From Candidatus Methylopumilus sp. (GTDB lineage Bacteria > Pseudomonadota > Gammaproteobacteria > Burkholderiales > Methylophilaceae): DNA of 41,693 bases. This document shows, piece by piece, positions 27,285 through 37,949 of this stretch. Location of the stretch: assembly GCA_009693175.1 (NCBI GenBank), contig SHXT01000012.1, forward strand, positions 1-41,693. The letters are read 5' to 3'. The notes below the pieces were generated by a model that saw only the letters and a list, made by a program, of their open reading frames with translations, had not been told where the DNA came from and did not search any database. Each line of letters starts with the position of its first letter. Position 1 is the first letter of the stretch. The translations under genes and the position numbers were made by a program.

Positions 27285-28639
27285 GCCTCTGTCTCTGCCT
27301 CTACTACTTTAGCAATAAATTCTGCGGAAGTTCTGACCTCTTTCAAATCCTCTCCTTCAACCATCACCCTGATCTTAGGTTCTGTACCAGAAGCTCTTAA
27401 AAGTACTCTTCCTTTGTTATTAAGTTTAGATTCCACATTTTTGACAGCATCTTGAATTGATTTATTTTTTTCTAAATCAATTTTTTTATGTGTCTTTACA
27501 TTAATAAGCACCTGTGGATAGAGTGGTGAATCTTTTGTCGCATCATGTAGTGATTGGTTAAGTAGCCTTAATGATTTCAGTACTTGCAAGGAAGCAATGA
27601 TGGCATCCCCTGTCGAGTGCTTATCAAGCGTTAATATATGGCCTGAATTTTCAGCTCCGATATACCAACCCTTTTCAAGTAAAGTTTCAAGTACGTAACG
27701 ATCGCCGACATATGTTCTTGTGAATTCTATATTAAGTTGAGCAAAAGCTTTTTCAATTGCCATGTTCGTCATCAATGTGCCAACGACGCCACCCTTAAGT
27801 TGATTTTTTTCTTTTAGCACTCTTGCGATAACCAATACAAGCTGATCACCATCAATGATATTACCTAAATGATCAATCATGACGACACGATCACCGTCAC
27901 CATCAAAGGCGATACCTAAATCTGCTTTATGTTTTAAAGTGGCTTCTTTAATAGTTTTTGGATGAGTGGAGCCCACATCAAGATTAATATTAAATCCATC
28001 TGGCTCATTACCAATTGCAATAATCTCAGCGCCAAGTTCAGAAAATATTTTAGGGGCAACATGGTAAGTTGCACCATGCGCGCAATCAAGCACAATTTTA
28101 AGTCCTCGAAGATTAAGTTTTTCTGGGAATGTACTTTTACAAAATTCAACGTAACGCCCTTCTGCATCATCAACACGCTTTGCTTTACCAAGCTCATGAG
28201 GGGCAACTGTGTGAATGGGTTGACTTAATGCCAATTCAACCTCAGTCTCAAATGTATCTGATAATTTCTCGCCTTGTTCAGAAAAAATTTTAATACCGTT
28301 ATCAGGAAATGGATTGTGCGATGCAGAGATCACGATACCTGCTTGTGATCTTAAAGCTTTTGTAAGGTAAGCAATGGCAGGTGTTGGCATGGGGCCTGTT
28401 AAATAGACATCAACACCTGCTGCAATAAAACCAGCTTCAAGTGCTGATTCCAACATATAACCAGAGACTCTTGTATCTTTACCAATCACCACACTCGGAT
28501 GTTTAATTTTTTTATCAGTATTATTCTTAGTTAAGATAGAACCAATCGCAAACCCTAGACGAACAAAAAAATCAGGGGTAATTGGACTTTGTCCAACCAC
28601 ACCTCGAATACCGTCTGTACCAAAAAACTGTCTTATCAT
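27281..28639 (-). CDS. glmM: Phosphoglucosamine mutase
   Basis: Converts glucosamine-6-phosphate to glucosamine-1-phosphate for peptidoglycan and lipopolysaccharide precursors. The 452 residues have the N-terminal [20 protein letters not shown], the phosphoserine loop [19 protein letters not shown] (about 100-118), the metal loop [13 protein letters not shown] (about 245) and the phosphate-binding C terminus [15 protein letters not shown]. It starts one base after folP ends; folP-glmM downstream of ftsH is a conserved order. Confidence 0.97.
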   Translation of the reverse strand: MIRQFFGTDGIRGVVGQSPITPDFFVRLGFAIGSILTKNNTDKKIKHPSVVIGKDTRVSGYMLESALEAGFIAAGVDVYLTGPMPTPAIAYLTKALRSQAGIVISASHNPFPDNGIKIFSEQGEKLSDTFETEVELALSQPIHTVAPHELGKAKRVDDAEGRYVEFCKSTFPEKLNLRGLKIVLDCAHGATYHVAPKIFSELGAEIIAIGNEPDGFNINLDVGSTHPKTIKEATLKHKADLGIAFDGDGDRVVMIDHLGNIIDGDQLVLVIARVLKEKNQLKGGVVGTLMTNMAIEKAFAQLNIEFTRTYVGDRYVLETLLEKGWYIGAENSGHILTLDKHSTGDAIIASLQVLKSLRLLNQSLHDATKDSPLYPQVLINVKTHKKIDLEKNKSIQDAVKNVESKLNNKGRVLLRASGTEPKIRVMVEGEDLKEVRTSAEFIAKVVEAETEA

Positions 28640-28640
28640 A

Positions 28641-29468
28641 TTAAGAGTTACCTTGAATGACCTGCATTATTTTGAGCCCGCTTTTAGTTTCTTTAACGTC
28701 GTGAACTCTCACTATTTTAGCGCCTTTTGAGATAGAAAGGACAGCCGCTGAAAGACTGCCAGATAAATGATCATCATGTTTGCCGTCGAGTATTTTTCGA
28801 ATAAATGATTTTCTAGAGAGTCCTACAAGCATTGGTAGCTTCAATGATTGGAATGATTCTAAATTTCTTAGAAGCGTCATATTATGTTCAAAAGTTTTTC
28901 CAAAACCAAATCCAGGATCTACAATCACACGAGAAATATCCACACCTTCTTTTAATAAAAGACTCACGCGATCTTCTAGAAATAATTTTACCTCGCTCAC
29001 AACATCTTTATATATTGGATTGATTTGCATAGTCTTAGGTGTACCCTGCATATGCATTAAACAAACACCTACTTTACTTTTTTTAATCACATCGATTGCG
29101 CCAGGTTGCTGAAGTGCGTAGATATCATTAATCATAGCAATCCCCATATCGATTACCTCTTCCATCACTTGAGGTTTATACGTATCCACAGAGATGGGAA
29201 TATTAGAATTTTTTGTAATGGCTTTAATGAAAGGTGTAATACGCTTTAACTCCTCATCACTACTTACAGGATCAGATCCTGGGCGTGTCGACTCGCCACC
29301 GACATCAATAATGTCTACACCTTCTTCGATCATTTTTTCTGCACGAATTATCGCCTGATTAAGATCGAGATAATTACCTCCATCTGAAAATGAATCGGGA
29401 GTGATATTTAAGATACCCATCACAAGAGGACGTTTTAAATCGAATGAGTGTTGTTGAAGTTTTAACAT
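28641..29468 (-). CDS. folP: Dihydropteroate synthase
   Basis: Joins p-aminobenzoate to dihydropterin pyrophosphate in folate synthesis; the target class of sulfonamides. I start at the ATG giving MLKLQQHSFDLKRPLVMGIL; a TTG four codons upstream is possible. The protein has 275 residues. Seen are NITPDSFSDGG, DVGGESTRPGSDPVS, CLMHMQGTPKTMQ, DPGFGFGKTFEHN and GLSRKSFI. A terminator-like hairpin ends only three bases before the ATG and there is no clear ribosome site. Confidence 0.96.
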   Translation of the reverse strand: MLKLQQHSFDLKRPLVMGILNITPDSFSDGGNYLDLNQAIIRAEKMIEEGVDIIDVGGESTRPGSDPVSSDEELKRITPFIKAITKNSNIPISVDTYKPQVMEEVIDMGIAMINDIYALQQPGAIDVIKKSKVGVCLMHMQGTPKTMQINPIYKDVVSEVKLFLEDRVSLLLKEGVDISRVIVDPGFGFGKTFEHNMTLLRNLESFQSLKLPMLVGLSRKSFIRKILDGKHDDHLSGSLSAAVLSISKGAKIVRVHDVKETKSGLKIMQVIQGNS

Positions 29469-29471
29469 AGT

Positions 29472-29499
29472 AAAAAACAAAGGCTAGATAAACTAGCCT
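29472..29499 (-). terminator. Terminator-like hairpin between ftsH and folP
   Basis: On the minus strand AGGCTAG (29499-29493), loop TTTAT and CTAGCCT (29487-29481) form a perfect seven-base stem, followed by TTGTTTTTT. It lies ten bases after the ftsH stop and ends just before the folP ATG. It should uncouple folP-glmM from ftsH transcription, in part or fully. Confidence 0.75.
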
Positions 29500-29508
29500 C
29501 TGTTTGAT

Positions 29509-31404
29509 TTAGCTTTTTGCGGTTGGCTGCGGAACGACAGCTACTTTTGTTTCTTTCGAGCCCTTACCACCTGTCGGTGGGTTAGGAGTCTGAGTCGGTT
29601 TTGGCGGTCTTACTTTTTTACCTGCCATGATGTCATTAATTTGATCTGCATCAATGGTTTCGAACTCTAGCAATGCTTTCACCATCGCTTCAACCTTGCG
29701 ACGATTTTTTTCAATTAATTTTCTAGCAACAGTATATTGCTCATCAAGAATACGTCTAATTTCAGCATCCACTTTTTGCTGTGTTGCTTCAGAAATTGTT
29801 TTAGAAGACATACTACCAAAGAACGAGTCTTGGTCTTGACCCACATAAACCATCGTACCTAATTTATCTGACATACCGTAACGCGTTACCATATCACGCG
29901 CTAATTTCGTAGCACGATCAAAATCATTTGATGCGCCGGTTGACATTTGTTTCATGAATACTTCTTCTGCGATACGACCACCAAAAAGAATTGAAATTTC
30001 TTCCAACATTTTATTTTTATAATTGCTGATGCGATCAAACTCTGGAAGCTGCCATGTCAGACCTAACGCCCAGCCTCTTGGCATGATTGTTACCTTATGC
30101 ACAGGATCTGCATGTGGTAATAATTTTGCAACTACCGCATGACCTGATTCATGATAAGCCGTATTCATACGCTCTTCTTCGCGCATCACAAGTGACTTTC
30201 TTTCCGGTCCCATAAAGATTTTATCTTTAGCATCTTCAAAGTCCTGCATGTCAACAGTGCGTTTATTTCTTCTTGCTGCAAACAACGCAGACTCATTCAC
30301 AAGATTAGCTAAGTCAGCACCTGAAAACCCCGGTGTGCCTCTCGCGATGATGCTTGCCTTCACATCAGGATCTGCTGGAATTTTTCTCATGTGCACAAGA
30401 AGAATTTGTTCACGACCTTTAATGTCAGGAAGTGACACAACCACTTGTCGGTCAAAACGTCCTGGGCGTAATAGTGCTTTATCAAGTACATCTGCACGAT
30501 TTGTTGCCGCAATCACAATAACACCTGAGTTAGGTTCAAAACCATCAAGCTCAACGAGAAGTTGATTGAGTGTTTGTTCGCGCTCATCATTGCCGCCACC
30601 TAACCCTTGACCGCGATGACGACCTACCGCATCAAGCTCATCAATAAAAATGATGCAAGGTGCACTCTTTTTAGCTTGCTCAAACATGTCACGCACGCGC
30701 GCAGCGCCTACACCCACAAACATCTCTACGAAGTCTGAACCTGAGATCGTATAGAAAGGCACTTTGGCTTCCCCTGCGATAGCACGCGCTAATAAAGTTT
30801 TACCTGTGCCTGGAGCTCCCACCATAAGAACACCTCTTGGTATGCGACCACCTAGCTTATGAAACTTGCTTGGATCTTTTAAGAACTCAACAATTTCTGT
30901 GACTTCTTCTTTAGCTTCATCACATCCTGCAACATCAGCGAATGTGGTTTGGTTATTTGCTTGATCAAGCTGTCTTGCTTTACTCTTACCAAATGAAAAT
31001 GGACCGCCACCTTTGGAGCCGCCTTGCATCTGACGCATAAAAAATATCCAAACACCTACTAAAAGAATCATAGGGAACCATGAAATAAAAATACTCATGA
31101 GCACGGACTGATGCTCTTCAGGTTTAGCTTCAACGACTACATTATTTTTAAGAAGGTCGGAGACTAGCCAAGGATCAGTTGGAGCGTAAGTACTAAATTT
31201 CTTACCCTCACTCGTAACACCTTTAATTCTGTGATTATCGATTTCAACTTTTGAAATTTTTCCTTCTTTGACCTGCTCCATAAATTGTGAGTAGACTAAA
31301 GATGTATCAGTTTTCGTAGAATCTGAAAACTGATTAAAAATTGTCATGAGAATGAGTGCGATCGCAACCCAGATGGCAATGCTTTTTAGTGTGCTGTTAT
31401 TCAA
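29509..31404 (-). CDS. ftsH: ATP-dependent zinc metalloprotease FtsH
   Basis: Membrane-anchored AAA protease that removes misassembled membrane proteins and some regulators. Length is 631. Membrane helices lie at about 7-24 and 105-123, around a periplasmic domain. The AAA module has Walker [14 protein letters not shown], Walker [13 protein letters not shown] and the second region of homology [19 protein letters not shown]. The zinc site is HESGH (about 414-418). The last 35 residues are rich in proline, threonine and lysine. It follows rlmE, as in most proteobacteria. Confidence 0.97.
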   Translation of the reverse strand: MNNSTLKSIAIWVAIALILMTIFNQFSDSTKTDTSLVYSQFMEQVKEGKISKVEIDNHRIKGVTSEGKKFSTYAPTDPWLVSDLLKNNVVVEAKPEEHQSVLMSIFISWFPMILLVGVWIFFMRQMQGGSKGGGPFSFGKSKARQLDQANNQTTFADVAGCDEAKEEVTEIVEFLKDPSKFHKLGGRIPRGVLMVGAPGTGKTLLARAIAGEAKVPFYTISGSDFVEMFVGVGAARVRDMFEQAKKSAPCIIFIDELDAVGRHRGQGLGGGNDEREQTLNQLLVELDGFEPNSGVIVIAATNRADVLDKALLRPGRFDRQVVVSLPDIKGREQILLVHMRKIPADPDVKASIIARGTPGFSGADLANLVNESALFAARRNKRTVDMQDFEDAKDKIFMGPERKSLVMREEERMNTAYHESGHAVVAKLLPHADPVHKVTIMPRGWALGLTWQLPEFDRISNYKNKMLEEISILFGGRIAEEVFMKQMSTGASNDFDRATKLARDMVTRYGMSDKLGTMVYVGQDQDSFFGSMSSKTISEATQQKVDAEIRRILDEQYTVARKLIEKNRRKVEAMVKALLEFETIDADQINDIMAGKKVRPPKPTQTPNPPTGGKGSKETKVAVVPQPTAKS

Positions 31405-31476
31405 TTGATGGATGACCTCGTATCATTTTATTTTAATCGTTTTATTTTAAACCTAATTACGCTGAAGCTTGTATGT

Positions 31477-32109
31477 TTAATTGTTTCTTTTTACACCTTT
31501 TGCAAAGCCTAATAAATAAACTTCGCTACTTCGGTCTCGAGATGCCTTAGGCTTTATCGTGACCACTTTTTCAAATTCAGGACGCATCTTTTTAACCAGC
31601 GCATCAAAGTCAGCACCAATAAAGGTTTTGACTAGAAAATGTCCGCCTGGTTTCAACCATTCCAAAGAAAAATCTAAAGCGACCTCAGTTAAGTACATTA
31701 CCCCTGGCTGGTCGACCGTCTTGATACCTGTAATATTGGGGGCCATATCTGAAATTACAAGGTCTATCGGTGAATTATTTAACTTAGTTTCAAGCTCACG
31801 AAGAGACTGAGCCTCTTTAAAGTCGCCTTGGATAAAATCAACTCCAGCGATAGGGTCCATAGGCAATAAATCCATAGCAATGATATGGCCTTTACGTTGA
31901 AGTAATTTTGAGACAACCTGAGACCAACTTCCTGGGGTTGAGCCTAAATCAACCACATTTATACCAGGCTTAATCAAGTGATATTTTTCATTAATTTCCA
32001 TGAGCTTATAAGCCGCTCTTGATCGAAAACCATCCTTTTGCGCTTGCTTTACAAAAGCATCATTCACATGCTCTTGCATCCAGGCCTTGCTAGTTCTTGT
32101 TCTTTTCAT
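31477..32109 (-). CDS. rlmE: 23S rRNA (uridine-2'-O)-methyltransferase RlmE
   Basis: RlmE (FtsJ, RrmJ) methylates U2552 of 23S rRNA late in 50S assembly. The 210 residues (E. coli 209) open with SKAWMQEHVNDAFVKQAQKD and FRSRAAYKLMEI. The SAM site is VVDLGSTPGSWSQV, followed by VISDMAPNITG and VKTFIGADFDALV, which hold the catalytic Lys-Asp-Lys-Glu set. It is divergent from yhbY with 40 bases between and upstream of ftsH, the conserved yhbY/rlmE-ftsH arrangement. Confidence 0.97.
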   Translation of the reverse strand: MKRTRTSKAWMQEHVNDAFVKQAQKDGFRSRAAYKLMEINEKYHLIKPGINVVDLGSTPGSWSQVVSKLLQRKGHIIAMDLLPMDPIAGVDFIQGDFKEAQSLRELETKLNNSPIDLVISDMAPNITGIKTVDQPGVMYLTEVALDFSLEWLKPGGHFLVKTFIGADFDALVKKMRPEFEKVVTIKPKASRDRSSEVYLLGFAKGVKRNN

Positions 32110-32149
32110 CTGTTAAAATCAATTCATTCTATTAAAGAAATTCTTTACC

Positions 32150-32437
32150 TTGAATTCAAAAGCCATTGCATACCTTAGAAGCTTAGCGCATACATTAAAT
32201 CCGGTGGTAAGAATTGGCAATAAGGGATTAACGGAGTCTGTTTTAAAAGAGATTGATCTTAATCTCCAAGCACACGAGCTGATAAAAATTAAAGTTCAAA
32301 ATGATGATAAGTCGGTTAGAGGATCTATGTTAACCCAGATTTGTGAAACACTTGAAGCGACAGCAGTGCACCACATTGGTTATCAAATTATTATTTACCG
32401 TGCCCTACATCAACCTAAAATTATCCTATCTAAGTAG
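32150..32437 (+). CDS. yhbY: Ribosome assembly RNA-binding protein YhbY (CRM domain)
   Basis: Single CRM-domain protein that binds pre-50S particles. The 95 residues from a TTG start ((M)NSKAIAYLRSLAHTLNPVV) align well with E. coli YhbY (97). The motif RIGNKGLTESVLKEID and the later HELIKIKVQ are typical. No strong ribosome site is seen. It ends directly against the stop of the convergent DUF4149 gene. The region before it (32110-32149) is the shared promoter with rlmE. Confidence 0.93.
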   Translation: MNSKAIAYLRSLAHTLNPVVRIGNKGLTESVLKEIDLNLQAHELIKIKVQNDDKSVRGSMLTQICETLEATAVHHIGYQIIIYRALHQPKIILSK

Positions 32438-32884
32438 TTATCTAATTTTTAGGATCGCAAAGACCCCTAAGAAACATTCAAGCAAATAAGCAATACTTGC
32501 AATACCATGCCATGTTGAAAATCGGTCTGCAAAAACACTTTCCATGACGTCTTTGGGAAGCGCTTCTAATTTAAATCTTTCTAACAAGGGGTCGATTCCT
32601 AAATGACCGATCAAAATCAAAATGAGCATCAACACAACGAGCCAGAAGAATCCTTGTTTTAATGCATTGGTACCATTTTGATAGACTCTTTGCACAAGGA
32701 GATAGATGCTGCTTGCCATGCCAACATAGGACATCATTTTAAAAAGAAGCCCCGCCACATTACCTGCAAGCTGTGCGTCAGGAATAATTTTAAATAATTC
32801 ATAAGCCACGATGCCAATGACCCATAAGCCACCTATCCAAAAGGTTGCTATGATCACCGCAAAATTTTCTAACCATTGCTTCAT
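32438..32884 (-). CDS. DUF4149 family integral membrane protein
   Basis: 148 residues with four hydrophobic segments (about 7-28, 46-64, 77-96 and 124-145). The first, FAVIIATFWIGGLWVIGIVA, with the WIGG pattern, and the HGIASIAYLLE segment near the end resemble DUF4149 proteins that often sit by greA and carB in betaproteobacteria. No catalytic motif is visible and the role is unknown. It lies 30 bases downstream of greA on the same strand and may share its transcript. Confidence 0.75.
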   Translation of the reverse strand: MKQWLENFAVIIATFWIGGLWVIGIVAYELFKIIPDAQLAGNVAGLLFKMMSYVGMASSIYLLVQRVYQNGTNALKQGFFWLVVLMLILILIGHLGIDPLLERFKLEALPKDVMESVFADRFSTWHGIASIAYLLECFLGVFAILKIR

Positions 32885-32914
32885 ATTGATTTTAAGTATA
32901 AATCTTAATTTAAT

Positions 32915-33394
32915 TTATAGGTATTTTACATCCAATATTTCGTAAGATTTAGCGCCACCCGGTGTATTCACCTCAGCTACATCACCTACCGCTTTACCAA
33001 TAAATGCTTTTGCAATCGGGGAGTTAATTGAAATCTTTTTATTTTTAATGTCCGCCTCATCGTCACCTACAATTTGATAGATAAAGATATCTTCCGTATC
33101 AAGGTCTTGCGCTTCGACTGTTGAACCGAATACACATTGGTTTTCGCCTACAATGCTTGACGGGTCAATGATCATCGCATTCGATAATTTAGCTTCAATT
33201 TCAGCAATACGGCCTTCAATAAAACTTTGTCGTTCTTTCGCGGCTTCGTACTCTGCGTTCTCAGATAAGTCGCCTTGCGCACGCGCTTCAGAAATTGCCT
33301 GAATAACTTTTGGGCGATCAACGCTTTTTAAGCATTGTAGCTCTTCTTTAAGAAGGTCCGCACCTTTAATGGTCATGGGTATTTGTTTGAGCAT
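32915..33394 (-). CDS. greA: Transcription elongation factor GreA
   Basis: Stimulates cleavage of backtracked RNA in stalled RNA polymerase. I start at the ATG that has AGGA six bases upstream, giving [19 protein letters not shown] and 159 residues (E. coli 158). An ATG two codons earlier abuts AGGA directly. The coiled coil (about 10-75) carries the acidic tip [16 protein letters not shown]. The C-terminal FKBP-like domain has [20 protein letters not shown]. It follows carB with a terminator between. Confidence 0.95.
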   Translation of the reverse strand: MLKQIPMTIKGADLLKEELQCLKSVDRPKVIQAISEARAQGDLSENAEYEAAKERQSFIEGRIAEIEAKLSNAMIIDPSSIVGENQCVFGSTVEAQDLDTEDIFIYQIVGDDEADIKNKKISINSPIAKAFIGKAVGDVAEVNTPGGAKSYEILDVKYL

Positions 33395-33410
33395 ATTCAT
33401 TCCTATTAAA

Positions 33411-33445
33411 ACAAAAACCACGCTCTTTTAAGTCGAGTGTGGTTT
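33411..33445 (-). terminator. Probable terminator between carB and greA
   Basis: On the minus strand AAACCACACTC (33445-33435) pairs with GAGCGTGGTTT (33425-33415) with one A-C mismatch and a nine-base loop, followed by TTGTTTT. It lies 19 bases after the carB stop. Confidence 0.65.
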
Positions 33446-33463
33446 GTAAAAATTGAGTGTATT

Positions 33464-36400
33464 TTAAGTGAGTTCTTTATGCAAGCTTTGGATGGAGTTA
33501 ACTGTAATCTCTTCCATAAAATTCATACCAATACAGGCGGCTTTAGCACCTGCGATCGTTGTGTAATACGTCACTTTATTTTGTAATGCATATCTTCGAA
33601 TCTCGTATGAGTCAGTGATAGCGCGTTTATCTTCAGTGACATTCACAATAAATGAGATTTCATTATTTTTAATCATGTCGACAATGTGTGGTCTACCTTC
33701 TGCGACCTTGTTGACAGGTTGCACATTAAGACCGGCATCTGTCAATGCTTTTGCGGTACCCTTAGTCGCTACAAGATGAAACCCTAATTGATCTAAAGAT
33801 TTTGCAATCCCAACTGCTTTTTGATGGTCCTCACGACGCACACTAATAAAAGCTTTACCATCTTTAGGTAATTTTGTTGATGAACCAAGTTGCGATTTAA
33901 TAAATGCTTCCGCAAATGTTTTTCCTAAACCCATCACCTCACCTGTTGATTTCATCTCAGGCCCTAAAATCGTATCGACGCCTGGAAATTTAATGAATGG
34001 GAACACAGCTTCTTTAACCGAAAAGAATGTAGGCACAATTTCTTTAGTTATTTTTTGTGAGGGTAAACTTATACCTACCATAGCGCGTGCCGCTATTTTC
34101 GCTAACTGAAGTCCACATGCTTTAGATACAAAGGGCACTGTACGAGAAGCTCTTGGATTTACTTCTAACACATAAATCACATCATTTTGGATTGCAAACT
34201 GCACATTCATAAGACCCACAACGTTGAGCGCTTTAGCCATCTGAACCGTTTGTTTTCTTAGTTGATCTTGTATGGATTTAGATAAGCTATAGGGTGGTAA
34301 TGAGCAAGCAGAGTCGCCTGAGTGCACGCCTGCTTGTTCGATATGTTCCATAATGCCGCCGATGATGACATTCTTACCATCGGATAAAGCATCAACATCT
34401 ACCTCAAGCGCATCATTTAAAAAGCGATCAAGAAGGACAGGTGACTGATGCGAAACTTTAACAGCCTCTCGCATATAACGCTCAAGCTGAGATTGTTCAT
34501 GCACAATCTCCATCGCACGACCGCCTAAAACATAACTTGGTCTTACCACAAGCGGGTAACCAATTTCTTCTGCTAAACGTATTGCGTCTTCGGGTGTTCT
34601 TGCTGTGCGATTAGGTGGCTGTTTAAGTCCAATCGATTGGAGCATTTTTTGAAAACGTTCACGGTCTTCTGCCATATCGATGGCATCAGGCGTAGTACCA
34701 ATAATAGGCACGCCTGCTTTTTCTAAATCTTTTGCTAACTTCAAAGGCGTCTGTCCGCCATATTGCACAATGACACCTAATGGTTTTTCAATCGCTACAA
34801 TTTCTAAAACATCTTCAAGTGTTACAGGTTCAAAATAAAGTCGGTCTGAAGTATCGTAATCCGTCGAAACAGTTTCTGGATTGCAGTTCACCATAATGGT
34901 TTCGTAACCATCCTCGCGTAATGCTAAAGCTGCATGAACACAACAATAATCAAACTCAATACCTTGTCCAATACGATTAGGTCCGCCACCTAATACAATA
35001 ATTTTTTTATTATTGGTGGGCTGAGCTTCGCATTCTTCTTCGTAAGTTGAATACATATAAGCAGTGTTAGTTGAAAACTCAGCAGCACAAGTATCAACAC
35101 GTTTATATACCGGTCTCACATGATGTTTATGACGATACTTTCTAACATCTGCTTGTGTCACATTTAAAATAGTTGCAAGTCTATGATCTGAAAAACCTTT
35201 TTGTTTTAAATGGAATAACGCTTCTTTAGATAAGTCATAGAGCGATGTACCCAATAAATTTTTTTCAACATCAATAATATTTTTAATCTGATAAAGAAAC
35301 CATGGATCGATATTAGAGTGTCCAAACACATCTTCGATGGTCATGCCTAATCTAAATGCATCACCGACATACCAGATGCGTTCAGGTCCAGGTTCTCTTA
35401 GCTCTTTGATAATAAGATCTTGATCTGTTGTTTTTTCATCCAAACCATCTACACCAATTTCGAGCCCTCTTAATGCTTTTTGGAATGATTCTTGAAAGGT
35501 TCGTCCAATCGCCATCACTTCACCGACAGATTTCATTTGTGTAGTGAGCCTTGAATCAGCTTGCGGAAATTTCTCAAATGCAAAGCGCGGAACTTTAGTC
35601 ACAACATAATCAATACTAGGTTCAAACGATGCAGGTGTAGCGCCTCCTGTGATTTCGTTTTTAAGTTCATCAAGCGTAAAACCAACAGCTAATTTCGCTG
35701 CAATTTTTGCAATAGGAAAGCCAGTCGCTTTCGAGGCTAATGCAGATGAGCGTGATACACGAGGATTCATTTCAATAACAATCATGCGTCCATCTTGTGG
35801 GTTGATCGCAAACTGAACATTTGAACCACCTGTATCTACGCCAATTTCACGCAACACCGCGATCGATGCATTACGCATGATTTGATACTCTTTATCTGTT
35901 AATGTTTGTGCAGGGGCTACTGTAATCGAATCGCCTGTATGAACACCCATTGGATCTAAGTTTTCAATCGAACAAATAATAATACAATTATCTTTACAGT
36001 CGCGCACGACCTCCATCTCAAATTCTTTCCAACCAAGTAAAGATTCTTCAATGAGAAGTTCTTTAGTGGGCGATGCATCAAGTCCTCTTTCACAGATTGC
36101 AATAAACTCTTCTCGGTTATATGCAATACCACCACCACTTCCTCCCATCGTAAACGATGGGCGAATGATAGCTGGATAACCGATACCAGCTTGCACTTGG
36201 ACGGCCTCTTCAAGACTATGTGCAATGGCTGACTTGGCTGAACCCAATCCAATTTTATTCATGGCTTCTTTAAATTTTTGTCGATCTTCTGCTTTATCAA
36301 TCGCCTCTTTAGATGCGCCAATTAATTCAACTTTGTATTTTTTTAAGACGCCATGTTTGTCTAAATCAAGCGTGCAATTAAGTGCGGTCTGACCACCCAT

Positions 36401-36667
36401 GGTGGGTAGGAGCGCATCTGGTTTTTCTTTGGCAATAATTTTTTCAATGATCTGCCAATTAATCGGTTCAATATAAGTTGCATCAGCCATTTCAGGATCT
36501 GTCATGATCGTAGCTGGATTCGAGTTAACAAGAATGATGCGATAACCTTCCTCTCTTAGTGCCTTACAAGCTTGCGCACCAGAATAATCAAATTCACATG
36601 CCTGACCAATCACAATAGGACCTGCACCAATAATCAGTATGGATTTAATATCTTTACGCTTTGGCAT
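33464..36667 (-). CDS. carB: Carbamoyl-phosphate synthase large subunit
   Basis: Makes carbamoyl phosphate from bicarbonate, ammonia from CarA, and two ATP, for arginine and pyrimidine synthesis. The 1067 residues have two homologous ATP-grasp halves (about 1-400 and 550-935), each opening with an ADP-loop such as [20 protein letters not shown] and [19 protein letters not shown]. An oligomerisation region lies between. The C-terminal MGS-like allosteric domain (about 936-1067) includes LHKELT at the end. The ATG overlaps the end of carA by 14 bases, so translation is coupled. Confidence 0.97.
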   Translation of the reverse strand: MPKRKDIKSILIIGAGPIVIGQACEFDYSGAQACKALREEGYRIILVNSNPATIMTDPEMADATYIEPINWQIIEKIIAKEKPDALLPTMGGQTALNCTLDLDKHGVLKKYKVELIGASKEAIDKAEDRQKFKEAMNKIGLGSAKSAIAHSLEEAVQVQAGIGYPAIIRPSFTMGGSGGGIAYNREEFIAICERGLDASPTKELLIEESLLGWKEFEMEVVRDCKDNCIIICSIENLDPMGVHTGDSITVAPAQTLTDKEYQIMRNASIAVLREIGVDTGGSNVQFAINPQDGRMIVIEMNPRVSRSSALASKATGFPIAKIAAKLAVGFTLDELKNEITGGATPASFEPSIDYVVTKVPRFAFEKFPQADSRLTTQMKSVGEVMAIGRTFQESFQKALRGLEIGVDGLDEKTTDQDLIIKELREPGPERIWYVGDAFRLGMTIEDVFGHSNIDPWFLYQIKNIIDVEKNLLGTSLYDLSKEALFHLKQKGFSDHRLATILNVTQADVRKYRHKHHVRPVYKRVDTCAAEFSTNTAYMYSTYEEECEAQPTNNKKIIVLGGGPNRIGQGIEFDYCCVHAALALREDGYETIMVNCNPETVSTDYDTSDRLYFEPVTLEDVLEIVAIEKPLGVIVQYGGQTPLKLAKDLEKAGVPIIGTTPDAIDMAEDRERFQKMLQSIGLKQPPNRTARTPEDAIRLAEEIGYPLVVRPSYVLGGRAMEIVHEQSQLERYMREAVKVSHQSPVLLDRFLNDALEVDVDALSDGKNVIIGGIMEHIEQAGVHSGDSACSLPPYSLSKSIQDQLRKQTVQMAKALNVVGLMNVQFAIQNDVIYVLEVNPRASRTVPFVSKACGLQLAKIAARAMVGISLPSQKITKEIVPTFFSVKEAVFPFIKFPGVDTILGPEMKSTGEVMGLGKTFAEAFIKSQLGSSTKLPKDGKAFISVRREDHQKAVGIAKSLDQLGFHLVATKGTAKALTDAGLNVQPVNKVAEGRPHIVDMIKNNEISFIVNVTEDKRAITDSYEIRRYALQNKVTYYTTIAGAKAACIGMNFMEEITVNSIQSLHKELT

Positions 36668-37802
36668 GCTGAGCCTTTTTCTCTTTTATCAAATCAATAA
36701 AGTGATCAAATAAATAACTCATTTCATTCGGGCCTGGGCTCGCTTCAGGATGCCCCTGAAAACTAAATGCTGGCTTATCTGATCTTGCTATGCCTTGTAA
36801 ACTGCCATCAAAAAGAGATTGATGTGTTGCATGTAAATGCTTAGGTAATGATTTTTCATCTACCGTGAAGCCATGATTCTGGCTGGTGATAAAAACACGT
36901 TTCGTTTTTAAATCTTGCACGGGATGGTTAGCGCCATGATGACCAAATTTCATTTTAGATGTTTTAGCACCGCTAGCCAAAGCTAAAAGTTGATGGCCTA
37001 GACATATACCGAATGTTGGATAGCCCTTTTCAACCAATTGCTTGATGGCATGAATAGCGTAATCGCATGGCTCCGGGTCACCTGGTCCATTTGATAAAAA
37101 GACACCATCTGGTTTTAATCGCACCACTTCTTCATAAGTTGTTTGTGCTGGCACAATAGTGACCTTACATCGTCTTGAAACCAACATCCTTAAAATATTC
37201 TTTTTAATACCGTAATCAAATGCCACGACGTGATGATCAAATTCTTTGTACTGCGCATAACCTTCAGATAAGGACCACTCGCCTTGATCAAAGTGATAAG
37301 GTTTTTTGCAGCTTACAACTTTCGCAAGATCCATTCCAGCAAGCCCTGGGAAAGCCTTGGCCTCTGCATGGGCTTTTTTCTCATCTTCAGATTCGGCGAT
37401 GATACATCCTGCTTGAGAACCTTTTTCTCTTAAGTGTCTTGTGAGTTTTCGCGTATCAATATTAGCAATCGCAACAATATGATTTGCTTTTAAATATTCG
37501 GAAAGTGTTTGTTCACTCCTGAAACTGCTATCGACCATGGCTAAATCACGAATGATTAAACCGCTTGCATACACCTTGTCGGATTCAACGTCTTCTTTGT
37601 TGACACCTACATTACCAATATGAGAGTAAGTAAGTGTAACGATTTGTTTTGTGTAGGATGGATCGGTCAGAATTTCTTGGTAACCTGTCATCGAAGTATT
37701 AAAAACAACCTCGCCTGTGGTTAAACCTGGAGCCCCAATTGAAATACCTCGAAACTTAGTTCCGTCTGCGAGCACTAACACTGCCGACATATTTCGCGAC
37801 AA
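36654..37802 (-). CDS. carA: Carbamoyl-phosphate synthase small subunit (glutaminase)
   Basis: Hydrolyses glutamine and channels ammonia to CarB. The N-terminal domain opens [20 protein letters not shown]. The C-terminal class I amidotransferase has [14 protein letters not shown] (nucleophile Cys) and [15 protein letters not shown] (His-Glu). Two starts compete. The TTG at 37802 has GGAGAG five bases upstream and gives 382 residues; the ATG at 37790 gives 378 residues but has no ribosome site at a useful distance. I give the TTG because of the ribosome site. A promoter and hairpin leader lie upstream. Confidence 0.96.
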   Translation of the reverse strand: MSRNMSAVLVLADGTKFRGISIGAPGLTTGEVVFNTSMTGYQEILTDPSYTKQIVTLTYSHIGNVGVNKEDVESDKVYASGLIIRDLAMVDSSFRSEQTLSEYLKANHIVAIANIDTRKLTRHLREKGSQAGCIIAESEDEKKAHAEAKAFPGLAGMDLAKVVSCKKPYHFDQGEWSLSEGYAQYKEFDHHVVAFDYGIKKNILRMLVSRRCKVTIVPAQTTYEEVVRLKPDGVFLSNGPGDPEPCDYAIHAIKQLVEKGYPTFGICLGHQLLALASGAKTSKMKFGHHGANHPVQDLKTKRVFITSQNHGFTVDEKSLPKHLHATHQSLFDGSLQGIARSDKPAFSFQGHPEASPGPNEMSYLFDHFIDLIKEKKAQHAKA

Positions 37803-37851
37803 AATAACTCTCCAGTATTTGCGAATTCAAAGTTATGACTACTGGATATAC

Positions 37852-37883
37852 AAAACGGGAGAAGTTTTTAGCAGCTCCCGTTT
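37852..37883 (-). promoter_or_regulatory. Hairpin in the carA leader, possible attenuator
   Basis: On the minus strand AAACGGGAG (37883-37875) and CTCCCGTTT (37861-37853) form a nine-base perfect stem with a 13-base loop, followed by TGTATAT. It begins about eight bases after the predicted carAB start point. The T run is short, so it may be an RNA-stabilising 5' hairpin, an attenuator for pyrimidine or arginine control, or the terminator of dapB. The sequence does not decide between these. Confidence 0.5.
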
Positions 37884-37897
37884 CAAATATCGTAGGT

Positions 37898-37926
37898 ATT
37901 ATAGTCGATTTAGTGCCTTATTTCAA
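37898..37926 (-). promoter_or_regulatory. sigma70 promoter of carAB
   Basis: On the minus strand TTGAAA (37926-37921), a 17-base spacer and a perfect TATAAT (37903-37898). It lies between the dapB stop at 37950 and carA, so carAB can be transcribed apart from bamE-dapB. The start would be near 37891, giving a leader of about 90 bases. Confidence 0.75.
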
Positions 37927-37949
37927 CACACTAAAGATGATTAGATGTA

